64,000 bases of DNA from Hedera helix (GCA_947179155.2 OX359282.1:8841533-8905532); one strand, 5' to 3'. Counted from the stretch's first letter, positions 22,835 through 35,657 are shown. Numbers and translations are program-made. Notes: generated by a model from the sequence alone, not told the origin.

Positions 22835-24435
22835 AGTGTAGTGGTGAATTTGATTTGGGCGAAAAATGTGAGTTGATAGATTTTTGAAAAAAAAAATGTT
22901 GAATTGGGGGGGAAAATAAGAGATAGATTAGTGACTGTTGGATATTGAAACCCCAAATAATTTTAGATTATTGGATGTTGAAATCTAAATTGATTTGAGA
23001 CCGTTGAATATTGAAGTTTTGAGATTTAAACCGCTCTATTTTATATTATAGATATGTATTATTAAACTTAACATGTGTAGGAATTAGAAACTAGGGAAAT
23101 TTTGAAATTTTATTGAATAGAAAAATTATTATTATAATATGTACAAATATATTATATTATTATTGTTATTAGAACGTTTATTTTTTATAGTCTTACAAAA
23201 AAGTAAAATGGATATGAACGAGTTAATTATTTTGAAGTTAACTTATTGGAATGTGTATGAAATTGTCATTTTAATTATTTTTGTTATTAGTGAGAGGATG
23301 ATATTATTTTCATTATAGTCATATATAGATAAATGTTTGATGTTATTAATTAGTCCATGATTAATTTTGGGCAATGGTCGTATAGGGCTAAAATTTGAAT
23401 TTGGGCTTCTCAGAGGCTTAAATGTGATATATTCCTATGATGTATCTCATAGGGACGGAGCCAAAGGTTGGCTCTACAGACTATAGTCTGGTCTCAAAAA
23501 AAATTATCCTTTTTTTTAAAGAGTTATAATTCTAAATTTTAACATTATAATATTTTTAAGCCGTTTTAATTAAAATGTTTAACTCTGTCACTGGTACGTC
23601 AAGACTTTACTAATTACTAACAATTGTCCGGTCAAATTTTCAATATTAAAGATGATAAGATTAAACCCTGTGACACCTTATGTTTTGTGAAGGTTCTAAA
23701 ATACCGAGAATTTAAATTATTATGCTAATGCTTAACTTTTTCAATTTGATTGTTAAGTAACATGTATATTATTCTCTCTGTTTTATAAAAATAATTTAAT
23801 TTGAGTTTGATTCTAACTAATTTTTGAAATCATACATTCAAATTATGATGTGAGTTATTTAAATTTTCGAAATAACAACTTTTGTGATTGATAATACTTT
23901 TTAAATAGTTTTGATGATCACTATTTCTATTATAATGATCAGAAATTTAATAAATTATGTCAATATTGAATTTTAGGATTTTGCAAATAGTTTAGAGGAA
24001 AAAATCAAATGAGACTTTTTTTTTATGAAACGAATATAGTATTAGCTAACCGCATAGAGCGAGACTGGAGTTTATTTATCCGTATATTAGTAGGTGAACT
24101 CGTGCGAGACAAGCATACACAAGCTTGTTTGATTATTAGTATGTAAAATTTATCTAATATAATAATTGTTAATTTTAAAATGTGTAATAATAAATATTGT
24201 TAATTGATCTATTCATGCACTGACCATGAAATCTATTAATCAAATGTAGGGTCTCAATATTTGAGCATATGTAGGTTGTGTGGTGGTGAGTATATTCAAT
24301 TATAGGAATTTAGAAATATGAATTGTTATATTTACTATCAATATAAATTGATTTCACTCTAGTTATGATTTACTATCAATATACATGCAGGTCTGACAAT
24401 GAAAACATTAAACATTAAACACACACGTAGATTTA
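22835..24435. other. AT-rich intergenic with a MITE-like remnant
   Basis: No genes. At about 23453 the sequence AGGGACGGAGCCAAAGG, answered by AACTCTGTCACTGG near 23582, looks like a degenerate member of a common dicot MITE family. Near 24086-24110 the minus strand has CTCGCACGAG plus CTAA, a weak Helitron-end candidate. Confidence 0.35.
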
Positions 24436-24814
24436 GGGGCTGTTTGTTTAAATCTGAATGGGGGTTTGAATCTGAATCGGTAAGTGGCTGAATGGTTAAG
24501 TACGTTTGTTTGGAAAAAAATTCGTCTGAATGGCTGAATCGGTCAGATGGCGCGGCTGAATGGTTAAGGTCAGAATTTGTGGCTGAATGGTAGCTGAATG
24601 GAGAAAAAAAATAAAAAAAAATAAAAAAAATTATATTATGTAATATTAAATAAATTTACAACAACTTTGAATTTTTTCAGAGGGGTAAAATATTAAAAAT
24701 ATGTCATTCAGATCTTTCAGATATGTTAATTATCAAACAACTTTTTTCATTCAGATTCAGATTCAGCTCATTCAGATTCAGATTCAGCTCATTCAATTTT
24801 TATCAAACACCCCC
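24436..24814. mobile_element. Tourist/Harbinger-like MITE (379 bp)
   Basis: TIRs begin GGGGCTGTTTGTTTAAA and, inverted, GGGGGTGTTTGATAAAAA, with target copies TTA at 24433-24435 and 24815-24817. Subterminal CTGAATGG and CATTCAG/ATTCAG repeats cluster at both ends. No transposase. Confidence 0.85.
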
Positions 24815-26688
24815 TTAACCCTCTATATGAGCAGAATGTAGAATTGGGAATATGCATAAGCTTATCAAAATTCCACCAATTACAACAAATTTATGAACAA
24901 TACGATTACTCAATTTTCGAGTGCGTATTTAATATTATAGAGTTTTGAACCTTTTACACCTCTCCTAATAAATTCTTCTTTTTTAAAAAAAAATCCATAG
25001 CTATTTTAGTATAGGATTTTAATTTATTTATTTTTTGTAAACATAATAAATTAATTAGGATGCGTGGTGATTAAGGTTTGGGGCCATAAAATCTTTTTGT
25101 TTTTTCTCTGAAGTTGCGACCTTTTGACTGATACAATAGGTTCATCGTTTAATTTCTCTATTGGACAATAAATATACAAAAATACCAATTCCATTCGTAG
25201 ATATATCAGGACCTTAAAGCGTAATAAATGCTGGTGATTCTCTAAATTGGCTGCAATATATGATGTATATATGCACAAATAATTTTTAAATTATTTCCTG
25301 CATGCATGCTTGTATATCCAATTATTCAGGATCCAAGGATGAAGCTACATGGAGAGTTATGGCGTCAATTGACCCAATTGAAGAAAAAAAATTTATTTTA
25401 TAATGTAGAGTCGTTTTTAAAATTTTTAAGTATTATATATAAATTGACCCTACTCAAATTTTATAATTTTGTTACTATACGGGTCAAATTAGAAAAGTTT
25501 ATAATGGGGTCAATATATATATATCATATGTTATTAGTTATTATATTGTCATGATAATATAGTGTGTGTGTGTGTGATTCGAAAATACAAAAATATTTAA
25601 AATATATATATTGGTTCGGAGACGCTGCTCTCAAACTCCTATCAAATTATTTATAGATTTAGAATAATTTTGACTCCATTAAAAAAAATCGAACTTCGTC
25701 ACTGCAATTATCATAGATATTTTACAGGATACAAAGAGTTGAGTATATATCTATGAACATCACATATATTACATATCAATTTGATAAGGAGTTTTAAATG
25801 ATAAAATTGTTATTGACCAGTAATTAATTAAAATAAATCTGTAAAATTATAAAATTATTGTGAGGCAATTCAAGATTCCAACATGTCGTTGAGTGAAATG
25901 TAAGCAATAGAAGTAGAGAGCATTTATCGTATTTTCAAAAAGAAAATTCATATATCTGCTTTATCTTTTATTAATTATGTTTTATTGACATTTGTTGTGA
26001 AATAAATTTTAATTTATCTAAAAATTTTTTACTCATTATATAATTTATTATTTTATATGCTAAATAATCTATTTCTGTCAGATTTATTCTCCCAAAAAGG
26101 ATTCTGTCGAAATTTTTGAGTGCGTTTTGTGCAAGATTATTAAAGGAGAATCATCTACCGTCCCTGCTTCCGTTTGATTGTAATTTTTTTTCGTATCAAG
26201 TTCTTTTTCTTTTTTCCCTTCTTAATCCCAGTTGTGCTTGGTCCCCCTTATTTTAAAAAGAGGTCACACGTAAAATACAATAAAATTTAAAAAACAATAA
26301 TAGACACCAAAAAATAAGTAGTCTCGATACCACTAAATGCCACAAGTTAACATAAATGTCAAACCGACTCAAAATTATAATTTAAGATATTTATTATAAT
26401 TCTTTAAATAGTTAAATAACTCCAAAAAATAAGTGAAGAAGTTTCAAAGTCTAAACAGAATTTTTAGAACCATTTGAATTAAAGGAAAGAAAAAAGTTTA
26501 ACCAAAAATTTATAACTAATACAAATTTTGATAATACTTTACAAATTTGAATTGAAAAGAAAAGTTTAAATCAAAAATTTGTGAAGCCGAGTTTTTATTT
26601 ACAATTATAGAGTATATTCGTATACTCGTAATTAATAGTTATTTTACATAAAATGATAAAATTAATCACTACTAGCGCGCGCGCGCGC

Positions 26689-26753
<65 letters not shown>

Positions 26754-27304
26754 TTTGATATATTTTATAATAATATCAAAAATATAATACGTTTTATTTA
26801 TAAAAGATAAACTTAAATTAAATTAAGATGCAGCAACGTCTAAGGTTAGCTCTTCCTGAAATATCATAGTTCAAAAAAACAGTTATAGACAAAAGAAAGC
26901 GGTGATAAAAAGGTAACAAAAACATCCAATTGATTTACTGAATTTCTTGCAAGGAGATGTTGGACTCAGTGACAATACTATATATATATATATATGTTCT
27001 CATATCGTTCATTATATATGTGCAAATCTATTATAAAAAATAAAAAAAAAATAAAAAAAAGTTAAGTTATATGGAAAAAGTGGTCAATTAATAATAGCTT
27101 AAAAATATATTAGGAATTTTTCATTTGTTTTGAATGTAATATATCTTTTACTATTTCTAAAAAAAATACAAAGATAGGTGAAAGCAATATATGTGCATGA
27201 ACTCTGTAATTAATACAAGTTATTTTATGTAAGTAAAATTTTTAAAGCCACACATCATTGTTAGTGCACGAAGGCTCAGAAAGCTTGAAAAACCTAAACT
27301 TATA
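24815..27304. other. AT-rich intergenic, no gene
   Basis: No coding evidence. Near 25320-25700 there are fragments such as GTCAATTGACCC and CGAACTTCGTCACTGCAATT that look like old transposon pieces. A CG/TA microsatellite lies at 26675-26749 and another TA run at about 26979. Confidence 0.4.
26675..26749 (+). repeat. (CG)n(TA)n compound microsatellite
   Basis: About seven CG dinucleotides followed directly by about 29 TA dinucleotides. It is an alternating purine-pyrimidine tract with Z-DNA and cruciform potential. Confidence 0.95.
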
Positions 27305-27549
27305 CTACCTCTGTTCTTTTTTATCCGTCTTTTTAAGATTATATACATAGATTAAGAAATACGATTAATATTTTATTTGATTGATTAAATTGAGTATAAA
27401 AATTTAATATTTGCATTCTAAAATTTATTAAAAATTAAAGAATAATATGAAAAATTAAACATTTAATGCTCCTTTGAAATTTATAAATGACAGATAAAAA
27501 GAAATAAAAAAATTTATCTAAAAAGACAAATAAAAAAGAATGGAGGGAG
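27305..27549. mobile_element. Stowaway-like MITE (245 bp)
   Basis: TIRs CTACCTCTGTTC and, inverted, CTCCCTCCATTC, with TA target copies at 27303-27304 and 27550-27551. The interior is AT-rich; TTTTATCCGTCTTTTTAA near the left end is answered by AAAAAGACAAATAAAA near the right. Confidence 0.85.
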
Positions 27550-27589
27550 TACCTTTTAACAAGTGTCTGCCATCAATCCTGCTTCTACT

Positions 27590-27745
27590 AAATTTAAACA
27601 CAAACACACCCTACATTGGTCGCTGTCAAGAATTGAACATAGGAGCTCTAATATACACACCCTACCCTGGTCATTGCCAAGAATTGAACCCAGGAGCTCT
27701 TGCTATGCAAGAGGCCTAGTACACCAACTGAACTAGAGCACATCG
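27590..27745 (-). repeat. tRNA-derived SINE or tRNA pseudogene
   Basis: Read on the minus strand, TAGTTCAGTTGG (A-box) and GGGTTCAATTC (B-box) are spaced as in a tRNA, with an anticodon-like stem CTCTT/AAGAG between. The loop lacks U33 and the acceptor stem does not pair well, so it is not a working tRNA. Part of it (CAAGAATTGAAC, AGGAGCTC) is duplicated 65 bp away, giving two B-box-like segments. Confidence 0.45.
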
Positions 27746-27781
27746 ATATAAAGCATATATATACTATATATAATATATATA

Positions 27782-28276
27782 TCTATACTATACTATACTA
27801 CTATAATATAAAGCCACAAGAAAAGATACCAACTAAATTAACTCATTAATTAAAATGAGTTGACTTGAATGGTATTAATGAGTTAACAAAAATGATATTA
27901 TTACATTTAATGTAGTATAATATATTACAATTAATTTCACTTGAGTTATGGATGAAGAATAATAAAAGTTTCTTTTTGAAATATTAAAAGTTATAGATAA
28001 TTTTACTTAAATAAATATAATTAATTTCTCTCAATTTGTGGACATAAAAATATGAAACCTTTTTTCTTAACAATTAATTTTTAATTTTTAATCACATAAT
28101 ATTAAAAATAATAAATTCCTCTCAATTGTAATAGAATATGTTAATCCAAATTATTAACATTATATATGTATTATGCTAATGAAAAATAATAAATATATTA
28201 ATAAAAAATTATTAATTTTTTATAAAAAAAATTATACAAAGTAACTCGTGTCTCGCACAGGTTATCAAACCTATAG
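27782..28276 (+). mobile_element. Candidate short non-autonomous Helitron
   Basis: The left end A|TCTATACTATACTA with ATAATATAAAGCC close behind is typical of many plant Helitron 5' ends. The right end has CTCGTGTCTCGCACAGG (a partial hairpin), then about ten bases and CTATAG followed by T. CTAT instead of CTRR is a deviation. Body about 495 bp, AT-rich, no genes. Confidence 0.45.
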
Positions 28277-28381
28277 TATATAAAGGTTCTTCCGGCCTTT
28301 ACATAATTACTAATTTCATTTTGAATTAGATTTTCTATCCGTCTATTCAACGGAATTCAAGACTCAAGCAATAGACATTAA

Positions 28382-28625
28382 TGTTGCGTTTGGATTGAAA
28401 GAATAGAATAAAGAAAGCAATAAAGTAATTTTAAAATATTTCAAATATATGTTTGATTGTTAGTGGGAGTGAGCGGTCTAATATGATAGTAAAATTATTA
28501 TATGTATCCATTCCATTAGAATGAATTATTATACTAGAATAGTTTATCATCCAAAATAATCATCTAATACACTATTTTTTATTTTATTCCTTATTTCATT
28601 CCATTTTCTCAATACAAACGTAGCA
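28382..28625. mobile_element. Tourist-like MITE (244 bp)
   Basis: TIRs TGTTGCGTTTGGATTGA and, inverted, TGCTACGTTTGTATTGA (14 of 17 identical), with 3-bp target copies TAA at 28379-28381 and 28626-28628. AT-rich interior. Confidence 0.8.
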
Positions 28626-30803
28626 TAATAGAAAGAAATCGAATTTTTTTGATAAATCCTCCACCATTCTAATCTTTCATTGAATCCTACTATAATGGAG
28701 GAGTATGGGATGGAAGTCGCTCTTGTTTGGTGGTGTTTTTTCACCAACTGCACTCAAGTTGAAGAAAGAAAAAGAGATTTAAATGAAATTCGTTTTGTAT
28801 ATTCCGTTGACAAGAAGACAAATCCTTGTAAGTTGATTCACCACTATACGAGTAATATTTGTGCGCACGAGGAATAGTTCTAGATAACATTGACTGATGA
28901 AGATTTATTATATTTACCTTATGGCAAGATCCAACATTCTCGTATACTTAATTTATCATCATACTGATTTGTTCTTATATATTCTATCTTATACATATTA
29001 AAAATATTAAAGCTACTAATGTGTAGGTGTAAAGAAGTAAAAAAGTGGAAGTCACGTGTCTAATGTTGATAGGAGGAGAGTTAATGCATGGTACTTATTT
29101 GTCAGATTAGTTATAAAATCGAGTGAGAAACTGGAAATTAGTTGGGAAAATTTTGTTATGGTGTAATTGCAAGTGCTGATACTCCAGCAGTCACCGCAGC
29201 AGTCACCGCATTCGACAGCGAATGATCGATCAAAGCTTCTGTCACCATATTTCATAAAAAATAAATGCTTACACTCTCTAGACTACATTAGTGTACGGAG
29301 CGGAGTTAAAAATTAAAATTGAGCTGAACTGATCAAGACTATTTCAATTTAAAATCACTTTAGGCTGATTGGATCAAGGTTATTCTAATTTAGGACTACT
29401 TAATTATATAATATATTTAATAAATTAAAAAAAATTGAGGCATACTGTAGCCGACGAAACCGACTAATGACCCTGAGAGTGTATACACAAAAAGAAAATG
29501 CCCAAAATAAGACTTTTGTGATTCAAAAAAATATGAAACTCAAGTACAAAGATGAAAATAATTTATCTTAGTATATAAGTGAATTATAAGGTTTAGTGAA
29601 CCAGTTGTCACTATGAAATTGAATCATAATGATGAGGTTGTTACTTCTTAGCTTGCTGTCAAAAGAGTAATGTATGAATTTTGAGATATAGATACTTCTT
29701 GCAGGAAATATGGGTATAAGTAATTACAGGAGACCTCATAAGAAAAATAAAATTCAAAGACCAAAGAAGGCAGAGATGCTTTTGTTGTAACAAGGAGAGT
29801 CACTACAAAATAAGTTACAAAATTAACTATATAATTAAAAGCAAAAAATTAGATTCACAATTTTTTGATTCAGCTCTTTTCTTTCATATTCAAATTAGTA
29901 TAAGTATTATTCAATTTTAAATATTATTGAACTTTTAAACATATTTAAAATAAACCCCAACATGTTAAAAAAAGAAGAAGGTGTTTTTATTTTTTATAAC
30001 TTTAATAAAAAAAATGAACTTTTTTATTAAAAAAATCTATTTTTAGTTCTATCAAACTTATTACAATATTTTAATACAACTTATTTATTTTAATAGTAAA
30101 ACTCCAAAATAATTAATACTTGCAGCTAAAATATTATATCTACTAAAATTATTGTTTGAGATTATTGTTCTTATAGAATTCGAAATATTAAAATTGAACA
30201 AAATATTTTGAATAAACATTGACTAAATAAGTGCTTTTTCATTATCTTAATTTTATGTTAAATATAAATTGTGACCGACGTTCAATTTAAAGTTTGTTTT
30301 CATAGGAAAAAAATTTACTCAACTATTTTCATATTTTATTCGATTTCAAAATATTTCCATCTATATTTTTACTAGTATAATTATCTATTTAACATTATCT
30401 TTTATTTATATATATTTTTTAAATTTATTCATTGTCCTTTAAAATACTTATTTTTAAAATTAATAATATAATATTTTTTATTTAGTTATATAATTTAATT
30501 GTTTGAGTTGAAATAAGATTTCACTATTACGTAATGTGAATATGTAAATAAATGATCAATAATTTAAAGATAAATACTAATATTTAAATTATATGAATAA
30601 ATGAATTATTGTTGTTGGATTTTTAAATTTATGTATTTATTTATTAATAATTAATTATATATTATTAGTTAAATAATATATTTTTTATTTATAAAAATAG
30701 TACACAATATCAATATATTAGTCTAATATAATACAACAAATATAAATAGCACAATATCTATGTTACAGTTGAAATTAAGCAATTTATTAGTTGTTAAACA
30801 ATT
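28626..30803. other. AT-rich intergenic, nothing recognised
   Basis: No gene or clear element. A short repeat GCAGTCACC occurs twice at about 29187-29205. Some TA-rich low-complexity sequence lies between 30240 and 30700. Confidence 0.4.
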
Positions 30804-31790
30804 CACTACTAGAAAAATAAGAATACGTGACGGAATTTTGTGACAATTTTTAAAAATAATCACAAAATATAATAATTTGTGATGGACTTTTTGAGCAATC
30901 ACAAAATAATAGTATATATGATGACTCTTAGTGATGGCTAATTTTGCCATCAATATATTATAATTGTGATGGTCATGTCAATCACCAAAATTTTAACGCA
31001 AAATAAAATTTCTTTTTGTGACGCGTTAAGCCATCACTTATTGATATACCCTTTTCGTGATTGCATTTAATCCATTACCAATATTTTAATGAAAGAAATA
31101 ATCAAAATAATATTTTATGACAGCCATGATAATCATTAAAAAAGATAAAAATTTGTGACAAAGTTTATTTGCAATTACAAAAAGAAGGTATTTTGTGATG
31201 GAATTTTCAAGCTGTCACAAAACAATAAAATACATTATGACTCTCAGTGATGACTAATTTTTTCATCATTATAGAGTATTTGTGACTGCCATTGCAATCA
31301 CCAAATCTTATGTGAAACTAATTTTGTTTAGTAAGCCAACTCACATATGTTTCATTTTATATATATTTTTAAAATTATAACCATGATCTGGGCTTTGGTG
31401 TAGTGGTAATACTCGTTATTTAGTTTACAAATGGGGTAAGGTTTCGAATCCTACAAGTATCATTTGATACACTTAATATATATAGTGAAATAAATTGTCC
31501 GTAAAAGGAGATTAACGTTCTTACTTTTGATTTCTAAAGTCGTGTGTTTTTTTGTGATGGCTTTGACAATCACAATGAATCAATAGATTACTTGTTAATG
31601 TGATTGTATTAATCATCACAAAACACTAAGTGTTTGTGTGATTGTCAAAACCGTCATAAAAGGCTTTCATGATGAGGGTATACAAGACGGCCTCCGTAAC
31701 GACTAAAGTCATCACAAAAACTTTTTGGATGATTTTTTGAATTTATGTGAAGGATTTGAGCCATCACAAAAGGCCATTTTTTTTGTAGTG
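30804..31790. mobile_element. Non-autonomous CACTA element (987 bp)
   Basis: Starts CACTACTAGAAAA and ends TTTTTTTTGTAGTG, with 3-bp target copies ATT (30801-30803 and 31791-31793). Subterminal sequence consists of many copies of GTGATGG / CCATCAC / TGTGACxxA motifs in both orientations, as expected for transposase-binding repeats of CACTA (En/Spm) elements. A block of about 130 bp (30833-30990) recurs in similar form at about 31185-31310. No transposase coding. Confidence 0.9.
31386..31470 (+). repeat. tRNA-like segment inside the CACTA element
   Basis: GGGCTTTGGTGTAGTGG holds an A-box and GGTTTCGAATCCT a B-box at tRNA spacing. Flanking stems do not fold into a convincing cloverleaf by eye. 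It is probably a SINE head or captured tRNA piece in the middle of the CACTA element. Confidence 0.4.
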
Positions 31791-31800
31791 ATTGTTAAAG

Positions 31801-34399
31801 TGTAAGACCCCGAATTTTATGAAATACAAAATTTAATTTTTCTTCATATATATTTTTCCTGAAACAGTAGGTGGTTAAATTGATAAGATTAAAAGTTAAA
31901 GATGTTATGTGCAAATTTTATTATGTCGGACAATATTCGTTTGGTCGGAGAATATTCGTTTTGTCGGAGAATATTTGATTCATACGACGGCGCCGAAATA
32001 ACAAAATAATGGTGGACCCCCACAACGAATTATTGTCAGATATAGAAAGCGACATACGTAACCTTTCTAAATAAATATAGTCAACGGTACCATCACTTTG
32101 AACTGTTAAAATACCCGGTGGTAAATGAATAGTAACATACGGTATTACATAGTAGCACACGATATTGCACAGTAGCACACAGTATTGCACAGTAACACAC
32201 GGTATTGCACAGTGTTTCATATTATTAAACTGATAAAGTGGTTATTGTACTATATTGACTTTATTGAACCAATAATTGTCACATGCATAATAATTCATAT
32301 TATTGAGCTGATAATTGTCACAATAGCATATGCACAATAATTCACATTACTGAATGAATAATTGTCATTACACAGTAACGTGTTATTTTCTTATTTATTT
32401 TCAGCATTATTATTATCTCTTTTATGATATTGATTAAACTGTTGTATTCTATTATTAGTTGATTTTTCTGTTTATTTAACTTGAAAAGTCAACTACACTG
32501 TATTTACAACAATTAGCCATAATAATGAATAATTGTGAGTTATTGTTGAATAATTGCATTGATAAAGTTATTTATTTTTATTATGATAAATTATATAAAG
32601 TTATTTATTTTTATATATAAAATTAATTGATTTATTTAAAGTTAGTTGTTTTATATATAAAGTTAGTTGAATGGTATAGATTAAAAGATGGTCTTTAAAT
32701 GAATGGTTTAGATTAAAAAAATCTTAAAAGATGAAATGAGATACGGATTAAACATTATCTTGAAATATACGGTTTGGATTAAATTAGGAAATCTTGGTGA
32801 TGATAAGATTTTTTTGCTATAAATAGAGGCCTTAACTTAAAGATTTTTCATAAAAAACTTCCTTACTTATTCTTTCTTTCACTCTCTAAATATTTCTTTG
32901 TATAAGTTCTCTTTGAGTGTGCTAAAGTCATCTTGAGTATTTGTAAAGATCTGTAAGTGTATAAGTACTGACCAAGTTGACCAACTTCATATCCAGTCAC
33001 GTGTTAAGGTAAGGTATACCATCTTTTTCATCTTCTATTATTCAAACTTACTATGGTAAGAGATTATCATTATTTGATTCTCAAAAATAATATCGTTTCT
33101 TTTTTACTCGTAAAATGTGTCATTTATCTCTATATATTAATTTATGGGAATAACCTGACTACGCGGACTACCGCATGTTTGGTGAATAACCTTTCGTATT
33201 CATTCCTTATTAATTTGTGGGAATAACCTGACTACGCGGACTACTGCATGTTTGGTGAATAACTTTTCGTATTCATTCCTCATTAATCTCTGAAAATAAC
33301 CCAACTACGCGGACTACCGCATGTCTGGTGAATTACTCTTCGTATTCATTTCTTAATTGTCTCTTGTTGGTAAAGTTTCCTGAAATAATTATATATTCTT
33401 TAATAGTTTGCGCTTCATCTAATATTATTTCAACTGAACCTTTCTATTTTTCTAAATCTTTCTATTGAACCTTAATTGTTATTCTGAACTGTGGATCTTA
33501 AATATCATTCTTGAATTTTAGTCTACATCATGTTGACAATTTGGACATTATTTGAATCTGCACAAAGAAAAATTATAAACTTTTGATATTTATTGATTAT
33601 ACTGTTTCTTCTGATTCATCATCTATATCACGGTTGTTATTCTAATCATCAAGAACCATGTTATTGTGAATATCTGTGACCCGGGGGCACAGATGATAGG
33701 ATAAAGGCGATATAATGGTTTTGTCTTTTAGGGCACGTGGTGAATATTCTCTTTGGCATGGGGCAAAGATGAACTGTTGTTGGTATGATTATGACTAAAT
33801 GCTGAAAATTGGTATAATCATTACCGTTGGTGTTATATTTAAATATATTTGGCCCGTAATGCAAAGATGAACTATTGACTGACATGATTATAATCAGGAA
33901 CTATAAATTTATATTATCATGACCAGTGGTGTTTAAGATGATAAAAGTTAATGATATTTTTCTTAAAAAGAGACGCGAGTAGATATTATAGTCTACATTA
34001 TTCTTCTAATTGATTGATTTCCGCTGCTATTATTGATATAAAGCTTATTGTCTATTATATTCAATTAAGAACTCAACTGTTGAAGGCTAATGATAATTTA
34101 TTTGTCATTATCTTAGTCATGATATTTCTTACTGAACTATTTGAGCTCACCCTTTCTTTTGTTCCATGGTTTTTCAAAAAATGAGAGAATAGCCGGGTTT
34201 AGCAGATGAATTGAGTGACGGTCTTAGAGATAGCTATTGTAGTCTTCACATGTTGTATACAGTGTGACAATAATAGTGAAGACTTAGTTGTGTATTATTG
34301 AGTTCTGTATTTTTGTTCTATGTACTATTTGTATTAGAACTTTTGTATTTTATAGCGTTTCAAATGGAGTTATGTAGACCTAGATTTGGGAGCGTCACA
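31801..34399 (+). mobile_element. Solo LTR (2.6 kb), same family as 1-1199
   Basis: Starts TGTAAGACCCCGAA and ends GGGAGCGTCACA, with perfect 5-bp target copies TAAAG (31796-31800 and 34400-34404). It contains no retrotransposon genes. The right 1.4 kb aligns by eye with the partial LTR at the window start. Internal repeats are four units of about 20 bp (GTATTGCACAGTA-type, 32130-32215) and three of 73 bp (33146-33364). A TATA-like ATAAATAGAGG and CT-rich stretch near 32818-32900 may be its promoter. Confidence 0.92.
33146..33364 (+). repeat. Three tandem 73-bp repeats in the solo LTR
   Basis: Copies start at 33146, 33219 and 33292. Each contains CGGACTACCGCATG-type sequence and TCGTATTCATT. 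The third copy is the most diverged. This triplication is absent from the related LTR at 1-1199. Confidence 0.85.
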
Positions 34400-34404
34400 T
34401 AAAG

Positions 34405-34998
34405 AATATTATATTGTATAAATAATTTTTAATAAAATAAAGCAGCTTATTGGTTTTTAGTAATTTTTTTTTATCAACAACTTTAATGCATATTTTGAGA
34501 CTTTCAAGTAGTTATATGTATTGTACTTTATTAAATAAAATTATTTATAGTGAAAATTATAAAATAAATACTTTAGTTTAATTAATAAATTTATAATATA
34601 TTTTTTAATCTTTTAATTTTTTTAACATACATCCTATTTAGCGGTTTCTTTGACGACATTCTATACTAATAACTTATAATGTTTGTTAAAAGTTTGGTAG
34701 TAGTGGTAGATTTTATTATCTAAAAATAAAATATATCTCTAATATTATTAAAAATTAAAAAAAATATTTTTTAAAATAAGATATAAATTTTTATCTTATT
34801 TTATTTTAAAATTAAAAATATATTTATTTTATTTTTAAATACTTAAATTACATAAAATATTATTATATTTTTATTTATATTATACTATCATTACTGAATT
34901 CTTAATTAATATTAACCATATATTTGAGAATATATAAAACTATACATTTTTAAAACTTGACATTCTTTACATACAAACCCAAACAAAAAGAAAAATCT
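34405..34998. other. Upstream region of the CHR5-like gene
   Basis: AT-rich sequence between the solo LTR and the gene. No ORF or known element recognised. Confidence 0.4.
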
Positions 34999-35008
34999 TT
35001 ATATATAA
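34999..35008 (+). promoter_or_regulatory. Candidate TATA box of the CHR5-like gene
   Basis: TTATATATAA lies about 30-40 bp before a purine-rich leader (AAAGAGGAGAAAGA). It is the only well-placed TATA-like motif before the transcribed-looking region. Transcription start is not shown by the sequence. Confidence 0.4.
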
Positions 35009-35034
35009 AAGATAAAAAAAACCCAAAAAAAGAA

Positions 35035-35657
35035 AGAGGAGAAAGACTTGCAGAACTGCAATCTGCGACTAATCGAGAGGAAAACGAGAGCTGCCCAATC
35101 AAGTTGCACCTCCAATCTGCGACATAGAAAAAGGGACTGAGCTGCGACGGAGAGAGAGAGGTTGGCTACGATTGCTCGGGGATTGGCTCAAATCATGAGA
35201 TAAATAGAGGTAAAACACCAACTATGCTTCTCAATTATTCCCTCGTTTATTTTGTGGAATTGCTTTGTAATTATTGGGATTTGAGATGCATGTTTTGAAA
35301 TTATTTGGGTTGTCCTTTTTCTGTTTTGTTGGTTTAATCTCCTTATACCCTTTTCGGATTGCTCGGAGATGACTCGAAAATAATGAATGATTGTCAGTTA
35401 TTTAATCTTTTCTGATTAATAATCGAAGCATTTCTGAGAAATTTCAGCCTTGTTTTTTCTGCATGTGAATAACGAATAACTGAGATGCATTTCTTGAACC
35501 CTTTTTGGTTTCCCTTTTTCTGTTTTTGTTGTTTGTATTTCTGTTTTGGTTTGTAGACTGGGTGCCTATACGGGTATTTGTATCGGGCAGATATTTTAAA
35601 CCCTGGGCTGAAGATGATTCTTTAGTGGGCAGGGAGAATAGATCATAGTTTGAAGAT
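35035..35657 (+). other. 5' leader of the CHR5-like gene with one intron
   Basis: A probable non-coding first exon runs from about 35035 to 35209 and ends in GAG|GTAAAA. The intron is 35210-35556 (acceptor TTTGTAG). The second exon starts at 35557 and contains the start codon at 35658. Two tiny upstream ORFs precede it: ATG AGA TAA at 35195 in exon 1 and ATG ATT CTT TAG at 35614. An in-frame TAG at 35646-35648 stops any extension upstream of the chosen start. Confidence 0.55.

Noticed and set aside
24086..24110. Helitron 3' end on the minus strand
   Set aside because: The hairpin is very short and no matching 5' end was found; kept only as a weak hint.
27650..27745. Functional tRNA gene
   Set aside because: A and B boxes are present but the anticodon loop lacks U33 and the acceptor stem does not pair.
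31921..32220. Minus-strand 99-residue ORF in the solo LTR
   Set aside because: Arises from the 20-bp tandem repeats; no family match.
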